Origin: Patescibacteria group bacterium
GTDB taxonomy: Bacteria > Patescibacteriota > Doudnabacteria > UBA920 > 2-01-FULL-50-11
Length of the DNA: 11,286 nt
Direction: 5' to 3'
Assembly (NCBI GenBank): GCA_023485925.1
Contig: JAMDAJ010000046.1
Location: 1-11,286, forward strand
In this document: in pieces, positions 7,121 through 11,286 of the stretch
Layout of the letters: each line of letters starts with the position of its first letter
Numbering within the stretch: the first letter of the stretch is position 1
Position numbers and translations under genes: made by a program
Notes under the pieces: model-generated
What the model saw: the letters and a program-made list of their open reading frames with translations, nothing else
Database searches by the model: none
What the model was told of the DNA's origin: nothing

Positions 7121-7689
7121 TTGGGCTCGCCCCCCCCCCCCGTTGGGTTTGAAACATCATCGCGGCTAGTCGAATCGCCACACATCAGCCGATGGTCTCC
7201 CAATCTGTAAACATCACCGCGCTGTGATTGTGCTTTTCTTATCGCATTGTAAGCCGCCTGCGCGTCAAAATCGTCCTCTTTGAGCGAAACATCGAAAATC
7301 CGATCCAGCTCGCGCTTATTAAAACCTACAAAATCCAGCAGTCCGCGGTCAAAGTTTTTCAAAAGCTCCAAATCCCAGTCTGCGACATTTTTATTGGAGC
7401 GAAGGTTATACTCCTCGAATTCCTCGCGGGTAAGTTTTCTGTTCGGGACCCGAACATCGATCGTTTCCTTCCCGCGCCCCAGCATCTGCATGATTTTCAA
7501 CCGCTGGTGTCCGGCGATGATAGTTCCGTCTTTGTCGATTGCGGGAATTTCCACCAAATCAAAGCGCTCGATCGACTGCTTCAAAAGCTTAATCTGCTCG
7601 TCGCTGATTTTTCGCGGATTTTTCTCAAACGGCGCCAGCTGATCGATCCGGCGTTTTTCGGTTTTCCATTTTAAGTTTTCACGAGCCAT
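7117..7689 (-). CDS. ParB-like N-terminal part of the split DNA methyltransferase
   Basis: A 190-residue ORF with a ParB/sulfiredoxin-like nuclease-fold domain: IDQLAPFEKNPRKIS at residues 15-29, then GTIIAGHQRLKIMQMLG at 55-71, with GHQRL in place of the usual GHRR box. A helical region follows (YNLRSNKNVADWDLELL). It ends with RLGDHRLMCGDSTSRDDV at 162-179, the usual linker into the catalytic domain, before entering a glycine run and stopping after GEPN. Known ParB-DNA methyltransferase fusions continue here into FTDPPY, so the stop reflects the 12-G run, not a natural C-terminus. Start ATG 7689 overlaps the upstream methyltransferase gene by 19 nt. Read with its partner it gives a normal fusion of about 428 residues. 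The ParB domain probably helps DNA recognition. Confidence 0.85.
   Translation of the reverse strand: MARENLKWKTEKRRIDQLAPFEKNPRKISDEQIKLLKQSIERFDLVEIPAIDKDGTIIAGHQRLKIMQMLGRGKETIDVRVPNRKLTREEFEEYNLRSNKNVADWDLELLKNFDRGLLDFVGFNKRELDRIFDVSLKEDDFDAQAAYNAIRKAQSQRGDVYRLGDHRLMCGDSTSRDDVSNPTGGGGEPN
7130..7141 (-). repeat. Poly-G tract (12 G on coding strand) splitting the DNA methyltransferase
   Basis: Twelve consecutive C on the plus strand, read as G in the gene. The tract lies exactly between the ParB-linker and the DPPY catalytic domain, where related fusions have one or two glycines. With 12 G the frame runs into TGA within three codons of leaving the tract; 13 or 10 G restore a single ORF. 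This is the form of a phase-variation tract, but length errors in homopolymers are also common in assemblies. Confidence 0.95.
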
Positions 7690-8171
7690 AATCCCAAAGA
7701 TTTATATTGCTTAATATTTCCGAAAGTCCTGTAGAATTCCGGCAGCTGCTCTCCGATTACGATGATGAAACAATCCATGATGTAGACTTTCCGATCGTGC
7801 AAGGTTTTGGCAAGCTCGGAATACTTGTCGGCCATGTCCGGTGCGTGCATCAAGATTAAATCGTACTGGCTGGAGGTATCCGGCAGTTTTCCGTCGGGTG
7901 AGGTGAAAATCTTGTAATTGCTATATCCGGCTTTAGCAAAGATGCCTTTGGTGTTTCTTTCTTTCTGTCCCGAAAATTCCACGATATGATGCCGAAAGTT
8001 CTTAGCGATGCCGTCCCTGACGGCAAGTCCCGTAAGTCCGTTGGAAGACCCAACCTCAAGGACGGCATCGATGTATTTGGAGGCGGCCAGAATCTCGAGC
8101 GCATCGATGCATCCTCGCCGCAAATCTCCGTTCAATTTTTTTTCAAAAAACCATTCAACAATGTTAGACAT
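7671..8171 (-). CDS. SAM-dependent methyltransferase, small-molecule type
   Basis: A 166-residue Rossmann-fold methyltransferase. Motif I is LEVGSSNGLTGLAV at residues 38-51, the acidic position follows at HIVEF (E65), and QYDLILMHAPDMAD at 102-115 is the strand-4 region with a carboxylate. The rest (KVYIMDCFIIV) is a final core strand. It resembles the Methyltransf_24 / class I families with a compact fold and lacks the DPPY of DNA amino-methyltransferases. The substrate is unknown. The start ATG 8171 overlaps the HNH gene by 8 nt and the stop overlaps the ParB-methyltransferase start by 19 nt, so it is translated with both. It could act on a nucleotide, sugar or protein; position beside the DNA methyltransferase does not settle this. 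Confidence 0.7.
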   Translation of the reverse strand: MSNIVEWFFEKKLNGDLRRGCIDALEILAASKYIDAVLEVGSSNGLTGLAVRDGIAKNFRHHIVEFSGQKERNTKGIFAKAGYSNYKIFTSPDGKLPDTSSQYDLILMHAPDMADKYSELAKTLHDRKVYIMDCFIIVIGEQLPEFYRTFGNIKQYKSLGLWLVKT

Positions 8172-8442
8172 AAATTTTCAGTTTTGGGTATTTTTTCAAA
8201 TCCTCTTTTGTCGCCCGCGCTAGCGCGATGCGATGGTTAATTTTCTTGTTTAACAATTTTCCCAAGTGATGGTTTTCGCATAAAGGAATGATCGCCCATT
8301 TTTCGTTGATCTGCCGGCCGGCGTAAGTGAAAGCGTGCTCCCATGTGATCCGACCAGAGCAGTTTTCGTCACGGCGCGAGCAAATCTGGTAATATTCGTC
8401 ACCGGCCAATTCCTGCCGTAACTTTGGCGGTATTGGGCGCAT
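8164..8442 (-). CDS. Small HNH-type nuclease-like protein
   Basis: A 92-residue protein with an HNH/zinc-finger nuclease layout: two early cysteines (C21 and C28 in CSRRDENC), then RITWEHAFTYAGRQINEKW (E35-H36 the expected catalytic/metal positions), and IPLCENHH (C55, H58, H59). The pattern C-x6-C ... EH ... CxxHH fits compact phage HNH proteins that act in recombination or DNA processing. At 92 residues it is a minimal single-domain protein. It begins at ATG 8442, 44 nt inside the end of the broken HTH gene, and overlaps the downstream methyltransferase by 8 nt. It sits among recombination and modification genes rather than beside terminase, so a role in recombination or host DNA degradation seems more likely than packaging. 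That role is inferred. Confidence 0.78.
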   Translation of the reverse strand: MRPIPPKLRQELAGDEYYQICSRRDENCSGRITWEHAFTYAGRQINEKWAIIPLCENHHLGKLLNKKINHRIALARATKEDLKKYPKLKIYV

Positions 8443-8745
8443 TTTTTATAATTTTGTAATAAGTCGCCAGACTGATGACATATTTCGAGCAGATATCTTT
8501 AGCGCTTAGCCCTCTCTCGCGTTCCATGAGAATTGCTTCCTTGGCTTGGGGTCCCAAAACCGTGCGTTGTTTTCGTTCGGTTATTGCTTTCTTCCTGACC
8601 TTTTGCCTTTTTGCTTTATACGCGCGCTTAATTTTTTCCCCCCCCCCCCCCCCCGGCTCTCTAAAATTTCCTCGATCTGCCGGTCGATCGCCTTTTTTGC
8701 CTAGAAAAGTTCGTACAACTTTTCAATTTTTTGTTTGGTTTCCAT
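8399..8745 (-). pseudogene. HTH DNA-binding protein gene interrupted by poly-G frameshift and amber codon
   Basis: Three consecutive pieces look like one gene. From ATG 8745 (GTG 8751 is also in frame) the frame codes METKQKIEKLYELF, hits TAG at 8701-8703, then continues in the same frame as a charged helix (AKKAIDRQIEEILESR) into 17 G. After the tract the sensible frame is shifted: basic EKIKRAYKAKRQKVRKK, then AKEAILMERERGLSAKDIC and SKYVISLATYYKIIKNA, a clear resolvase-like helix-turn-helix, ending at TGA 8399-8401. The HTH frame has no ATG, GTG or TTG upstream of the tract, so the two sides need each other; 18 or 15 G would join them. The amber needs one further change or suppression. The protein would be about 115 residues and could be a transcription regulator. 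Broken gene, phase-off state or sequence error are all possible. Confidence 0.6.
8638..8654 (-). repeat. Poly-G tract (17 G on coding strand) in the HTH gene
   Basis: Seventeen consecutive C on the plus strand, followed on the coding strand by six A. It joins a helical N-terminal segment to the basic HTH segment and leaves them one base out of frame (18 or 15 G would fuse them). A run of this length cannot be expected by chance in DNA of this composition and is highly prone to slippage, both in replication and in sequencing. Confidence 0.95.
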
Positions 8746-8763
8746 ATTCACTTCTTAATTTTT

Positions 8764-9198
8764 TTATCGCCATTCTCCATACTCGACTTCGTTAGGCAAC
8801 GGTATATGAATATTCAGTTCCGCCGCCGCCCACGTGCGCACCTTGGTCATCAGATCCTCGAATTCGGAGGTAGAAAGCGAGGTGGTCGACCGCGTCATGG
8901 AAAACGGCACCTCGGCATTCTTGATTTTTACGAAAGCATCGCGCCGCAAAAACTTCCATTTGATCGCCTCATGCACCTCATCCGGATTAATGCCCAGCTC
9001 ATCTGATATCAGCTGCACAACCACGCCCCAATAATAAGAATTTTCATCGGTCGATCGCGGCTTGCCTTTTTTCCGCACGGTAAGATTAATGTCGCCCTCC
9101 ACAGTGAAAAGGTACCGCTTGTAGCTATCCGGGTTTTCAAGAACCAGCCGCCCGCGGCTGACCCTACCTCTGAAGATTGGCGTTATTTTCGTCGACAT
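8764..9198 (-). CDS. NinB-like recombination protein
   Basis: A 144-residue protein that resembles the NinB/Orf family of phage recombination mediators, which bind single-stranded DNA and can replace RecFOR functions. Visible family-like features are RSTDENSYYWGVVVQLI at residues 48-64 (compare the RSLDQNRKLW region of lambda NinB), an amphipathic stretch VHEAIKWKFLRRDAF at 75-89, and the C-terminal STTSLSTSEFEDLMTKVRTWAAAELNIHIP at 104-133. Length is close to lambda NinB (about 146). Start ATG 9198 lies 35 nt inside the end of the lysozyme-like gene, and the stop is followed after about 12 nt by the broken HTH gene. The family call rests on remembered motif patterns; no enzymatic site is visible. 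It fits a recombination cluster with the HNH gene. Confidence 0.7.
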   Translation of the reverse strand: MSTKITPIFRGRVSRGRLVLENPDSYKRYLFTVEGDINLTVRKKGKPRSTDENSYYWGVVVQLISDELGINPDEVHEAIKWKFLRRDAFVKIKNAEVPFSMTRSTTSLSTSEFEDLMTKVRTWAAAELNIHIPLPNEVEYGEWR

Positions 9199-9667
9199 CG
9201 TCCATAAGCGTTAAAACTTTTTGCGGGTAATCTGGATGTGGATTGTATGATCGGAGTTTGCCAAGTGTAGTTCGTCCGCCATAGTACCGGCCGGAGCCAA
9301 GCTGTCCAGCAACGAAATCAATTCCTTCATCAACCGATCCAAATCCGGTGGCAGCGGAATTCCAACCCCACCAATTGGAAAACCTTTGATGCTTGCCGCA
9401 TTGACTTTCGATGATGGAAATAGCCGGGAGGAGTCGCCAGTCGATTCCGTTTTTGTCGGATGCGGCCAAGTAATGTTCAGCGTAATTCGGCTGTTTACAA
9501 TGATATTCATCAAAGAATTTGTTTAGCTTTTCTAACCTCGGATCAAGCAATTTCACTCCCGCGACGGGCGGTTCGACTTTTGCTTCCTGCGGCGAAACCC
9601 GCGAGACCGGACGGAACATCAGGGCCCCGAGTAACATCGAGAACAGGAAAATTTTTAGGAACTTCAT
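9164..9667 (-). CDS. Membrane-targeted lysozyme-like peptidoglycan hydrolase (candidate endolysin)
   Basis: A 167-residue protein with an N-terminal hydrophobic segment (residues 3-18, KFLKIFLFSMLLGALMF) after a positively charged start, then a Pro-rich spacer and a lysozyme-superfamily domain from about 50. The domain shows YLAASDKNGIDWRLLPAISIIESQCGKH (67-93, E87 the likely catalytic acid), NWWGWNSAATGFGSVDEGIDFVAGQL, and RYYGGRTTLGKLRSYNP. This is the glucosaminidase / lytic-transglycosylase-like pattern. No clear signal-peptidase site follows the hydrophobic segment, so it may be a signal-anchor (SAR-like) enzyme. C57 and C90 could form a disulfide outside the cell. I chose ATG 9667 because GGAG lies 9 nt upstream; ATG 9709 would bury the hydrophobic segment 14 residues deeper. 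No holin gene is visible nearby. Confidence 0.75.
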   Translation of the reverse strand: MKFLKIFLFSMLLGALMFRPVSRVSPQEAKVEPPVAGVKLLDPRLEKLNKFFDEYHCKQPNYAEHYLAASDKNGIDWRLLPAISIIESQCGKHQRFSNWWGWNSAATGFGSVDEGIDFVAGQLGSGRYYGGRTTLGKLRSYNPHPDYPQKVLTLMDDVDENNANLQR

Positions 9668-9747
9668 GGTCGGAAACTCCAGCGTTGTAGTTTGGAGTGC
9701 TCTCCGCAACTTCCTGCGCCAAGTTTTCCACGCTTTAGTTTTTTCTT

Positions 9748-10254
9748 TTAAGCAGCGAGATAATTTGGAACCACGTTGGAACGTCCGTATTGCCCGTCGT
9801 GGTCGATCATGTGGCTTAACTCTGGGAATTGTCCGATCGATACGTATTTAGAGTCGATTATTTCGTTGGTGATTTGATTCAAAGTGATTTCCACCGGGAT
9901 CTGGCGCTGGCCGGAAAAAAACTCCTTTGCCCGAGCCATGTTGATTCCAAACCACCCTTTGCGCGTTTTTCCGTCATCATCTTTCGGTTTATAAACGAGA
10001 CCGCCGAACCTAACCAGGTCTCCGAATCGAGCGTATTCGTTCTTGCCCATCAAATGCCGAACATCCTTCGTGTCGAATTCGTGCCGTTCTTTTTCCCCGC
10101 ACCAACAATACACCCGGTACAGAGTTCCGATCAGCTCCTCGAAAATAGTCACTTTGCGGTCGGCAATGCTGGAATTGCAAAGCGGGCACCGCTGCACGCG
10201 GTTCCTCAAATCCCTGTCAGTAATCAATTTTTGTTTATATTCTTCCAGCGTCAT
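9748..10254 (-). CDS. Cysteine-containing phage protein, unknown function
   Basis: A 168-residue protein directly after the initiator-like gene, with a 4-nt ATGA overlap. It has a candidate zinc site made of CPLC (C23, C26) and CWC (C50, C52), separated by a short beta-hairpin-like stretch (KVTIFEELIGTLYRVY). The rest is mixed and charged: DVRHLMGKNEYARFGDLVRFGGLVYK, KTRKGWFGINMARAKEFF, then ITLNQITNEIID. I do not recognise the family and see no catalytic motif, signal peptide or membrane segment. Its coupling to the initiator suggests a role in replication, for example as a single-strand-binding or loading partner, but this is inference from place only. Coding status is secure from length, spacing and frame. 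Confidence 0.75.
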   Translation of the reverse strand: MTLEEYKQKLITDRDLRNRVQRCPLCNSSIADRKVTIFEELIGTLYRVYCWCGEKERHEFDTKDVRHLMGKNEYARFGDLVRFGGLVYKPKDDDGKTRKGWFGINMARAKEFFSGQRQIPVEITLNQITNEIIDSKYVSIGQFPELSHMIDHDGQYGRSNVVPNYLAA

Positions 10255-11015
10255 GATATTGATTTTTGCGCGACCAATTGTGCTTTTTGCTGCCGTAATT
10301 TGTCCAAAGTCTCCGGGCTTACCGGTTTTGTATTTTCCATTTCCTGCAAACGTTTCCGGCTTTCTGATTTTTCCTGATCAAGTTTGCGCTGCGCAATAAT
10401 CGCTTCGTCCGGTTTGGTGTTGGAAAGCCAGTTGGAAAACGCCGATATCGCTTTTGGCAAACGTTTCTTTTTAGCCAGATACCAATCGCACATCAGAGAG
10501 AATTGCAAACCCTGCAATTTTTCAAATAGCTGATGACTGAAAAATTTATTTTTTAACTTTTCAACATCGTTATCAACAACCTTTGCTGTCTTACTGTTAT
10601 TGTCTACTGGTAATTCCGTAGGAATTACTGTCTTATTAGATTCCGCATTTCTGCGGTCGTGATTCCGCATTTCTGCGGATACAGATTCCGCATTTTCGCG
10701 GATTCTCTTTTTCCATTTCTTGTAAGCCTTAAAAACCTTAAAAACGATTCCGCGAGGCGTTCTGGTCGTTGCGATATACGGATATTCGGACAATTTGTCA
10801 ATCCACCGGGTATAAGTGTCCGGGCTCATCCCGAGATCCTCGCGCACTTCCTCGAATCTTATCGGCCGGCCTCCCCTCACGATCCCAATGCCTTCCTCGG
10901 TAATCGAAGTCATGCCGTCAATCAGCCATATATACAGCCACACAGCCTGACCCATTCCGTCAACATGCTTCGGATCTAAAAGGTTGTTTTTAATTTCAAT
11001 CCCGAAACCTTTCAT
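10251..11015 (-). CDS. Replication-initiator-like winged-helix protein
   Basis: A 254-residue protein in the arrangement of phage O-type or DnaD-like initiators. The N-terminus resembles a winged helix: DGMGQAVWLYIWLIDGMT (19-36), IRFEEVREDLGMSPDTYTRWIDKLSEYPYI (52-81, an HTH) and TRTPRGIVFKVFK (84-96, a wing). A basic linker (KKWKKRIRENAES) and a low-complexity Asn/Ser/Thr/Lys linker follow (about 105-155), then a helical C-terminal part with FEKLQGLQFSLMCDWYLAKKKR and a charged coiled-coil-like tail (207-247). The DNA encoding residues 105-126 consists of three palindromic iterons, which makes this the probable origin-binding protein. Start ATG 11015 has GGAAG 13 nt upstream, weak. It begins 94 nt after the pentapeptide gene, behind a foldable leader. 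Initiator function is inferred from architecture plus iterons; a transcriptional regulator is the alternative. Confidence 0.72.
   Translation of the reverse strand: MKGFGIEIKNNLLDPKHVDGMGQAVWLYIWLIDGMTSITEEGIGIVRGGRPIRFEEVREDLGMSPDTYTRWIDKLSEYPYIATTRTPRGIVFKVFKAYKKWKKRIRENAESVSAEMRNHDRRNAESNKTVIPTELPVDNNSKTAKVVDNDVEKLKNKFFSHQLFEKLQGLQFSLMCDWYLAKKKRLPKAISAFSNWLSNTKPDEAIIAQRKLDQEKSESRKRLQEMENTKPVSPETLDKLRQQKAQLVAQKSIS
10533..10605. other. Candidate DNA unwinding element
   Basis: An AT-rich stretch on the side of the iterons downstream in the gene, with a core at 10540-10562 of almost only A and T. TTATCAACA at 10570-10578 is one mismatch from a DnaA box. An AT-rich element next to iterons is the standard layout of an iteron origin; this is inference from composition and place. 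Confidence 0.45.
10610..10628. repeat. Perfect inverted repeat next to the iterons
   Basis: GTAATTCC-GTA-GGAATTAC, a perfect 8-bp-arm palindrome with a 3-nt centre. It shares the ATTCCG core with the iterons and stands 11 bp from the first. It may be a fourth, degenerate initiator site or an operator. Confidence 0.6.
10639..10703. repeat. Three palindromic ~20-bp iterons inside the initiator gene (candidate origin)
   Basis: Three copies start at 10639, 10661 and 10684, spaced 22 and 23 bp (about two helical turns). The consensus is GATTCCGCATTTCTGCGGAT, with dyad symmetry TCCGCA...TGCGGA. Copy 1 keeps GATTCCGCATTTCTGCGG, copy 2 is complete, copy 3 has TTTTC for TTTCT and a CGCGGA right arm. 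Size, symmetry, spacing and placement in the linker-coding part of the initiator gene all match the lambda-type origin. Confidence 0.85.
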
Positions 11016-11038
11016 AATTTGTTTTTAGCTTCCAGTTA

Positions 11039-11100
11039 CTGTACCCCTGCAACGAGTCGGTTAGGCTCCCGCTCTCGCGGGGAGCGCTGCAGAGATACAG
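11039..11100 (-). ncRNA. Candidate structured leader RNA before the initiator gene
   Basis: Read on the minus strand, a 13-bp outer stem pairs CTGTATCTCTGCA (11100-11088) with TGCAGGGGTACAG (11051-11039), using two G-U pairs. It encloses a hairpin at 11065-11085 with GCTCCC and GC paired to GC and GGGAGC (one bulged base) capped by GAGA, a GNRA tetraloop, and a 13-nt single-stranded segment. On the plus strand the two G-U pairs would be C-A mismatches, so the fold favours minus-strand RNA, the direction of the genes. CGAGAGC of the hairpin can alternatively pair with GCTCTCG at 11110-11104, which overlaps the upstream stop codon. It lacks a U run, so it is not an ordinary terminator. I match it to no known RNA family. 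Confidence 0.45.
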
Positions 11101-11109
11101 GATCGAGAG

Positions 11110-11286
11110 CTAATCTTCTTCCACAACAATACCTAACGCCTTGTGAAATTCTTCCACCTGTGATTTCTTGATTTTGGTTGTTCCGCCTCGACCGTAAAAT
11201 TTCGTCTGATAAAAGTCCGCGCCTCTAAGGTCCGCGCCTCCAAGGTTCGCGTCTCCAAGGTTCGCGCCTCTAAGGTTCGCGTCTCC
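11110..11286 (-). CDS. Pentapeptide-repeat protein (partial, N-terminus beyond window)
   Basis: The last 58 residues of a protein whose visible part opens with five pentapeptide units of the A(N/D)LxG type: GDANL, RGANL, GDANL, GGADL, RGADF. These form right-handed quadrilateral beta-helices. A non-repeat tail follows (YQTKFYGRGGTTKIKKSQVEEFHKALGIVVEED) ending in TAG at 11110-11112. The repeats are encoded by near-identical 15-bp units. Some pentapeptide proteins (Qnr, MfpA) mimic DNA and protect or inhibit gyrase; most have unknown roles. Nothing here shows which applies, because the N-terminal part lies outside the window. It is the gene before the initiator in the same direction. Confidence 0.85.
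   Translation of the reverse strand, partial: GDANLRGANLGDANLGGADLRGADFYQTKFYGRGGTTKIKKSQVEEFHKALGIVVEED
11221..11286. repeat. 15-bp tandem repeats encoding the pentapeptide units
   Basis: Four full units and a partial fifth with consensus GCCTCTAAGGTTCGC on the plus strand, differing at few positions (C/T in the sixth base, GTC for GCC, C for T before CGC). They run to the window edge. Such close DNA similarity suggests recent expansion by slippage or recombination. Confidence 0.85.

Noticed and set aside
8701..8703. TAG recoded as glutamine throughout this phage
   Set aside because: TAG appears to be a true stop for the zinc-ribbon and pentapeptide genes, and no other in-frame TAG is seen in the large conserved genes.
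9543..9731. A 62-residue minus-strand ORF starting at GTG 9731, overlapping the lysozyme-like gene
   Set aside because: Most of it is the alternate frame of the hydrophobic segment and spacer; it turns into low-complexity Arg/Ser/Gly sequence and has no family match or ribosome binding site. A small overlapping gene cannot be fully excluded.
11065..11085. Intrinsic terminator after the pentapeptide gene
   Set aside because: The hairpin is strong but is followed by no T run on either strand.
11039..11100. Small self-cleaving ribozyme or tRNA, because of the CCTAAC segment and compact fold
   Set aside because: The other conserved elements of twister or hammerhead ribozymes are missing, and there is no T-arm, anticodon arm or CCA-type acceptor.

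Overview
The window looks like one segment of a tailed double-stranded DNA phage (Caudoviricetes) or an active prophage, about 48% GC by eye and using standard stop codons. Every supported gene lies on the minus strand. Genes are packed tightly, most starts overlap the previous stop by 4 nt (ATGA), and the largest gap is about 95 nt, so no stretch over 300 nt lacks a gene. I see no tRNA, CRISPR array, integrase, insertion sequence or ordinary intrinsic terminator. The host cannot be fixed from this sequence; the style resembles phages recovered from environmental metagenomes.

In the direction of transcription (high to low coordinates) the layout is as follows. (1) 11286-9748, replication: the end of a pentapeptide-repeat protein, a short leader able to form a strong RNA fold, and a replication-initiator-like winged-helix protein. 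Its linker-coding DNA carries three palindromic 20-bp iterons beside AT-rich DNA, which resembles the lambda origin inside gene O. A cysteine-containing protein of unknown function follows. (2) 9667-8164, lysis and recombination: a membrane-targeted lysozyme-like protein, a NinB-like recombination protein, an HTH protein broken by a 17-G run and an amber codon, and an HNH nuclease. (3) 8171-6404, modification: a SAM methyltransferase and a ParB-domain/DNA methyltransferase gene split at a 12-G run. (4) 6407-2118, a sugar cassette: a GT4-like glycosyltransferase, SAM methyltransferase, NAD-dependent epimerase/dehydratase, GT2 glycosyltransferase, a 60-aa protein and a second GT-B-like glycosyltransferase. 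(5) 2131-1, small basic, acidic and zinc-ribbon proteins, then terminase small subunit and terminase large subunit, which runs off the window.

The most interesting signal is the pair of long G runs (12 and 17 nt) 1.5 kb apart, both on the coding strand and both leaving their gene out of frame by exactly one missing G. This could be phase variation by slipped-strand mispairing of a phage DNA methyltransferase and a neighbouring DNA-binding protein, or homopolymer error in the assembly; raw reads would decide. The second is the candidate intragenic iteron origin, the third the structured leader RNA before the initiator gene. Together the genes suggest a lytic-cycle block running from DNA replication through DNA and sugar modification to packaging.
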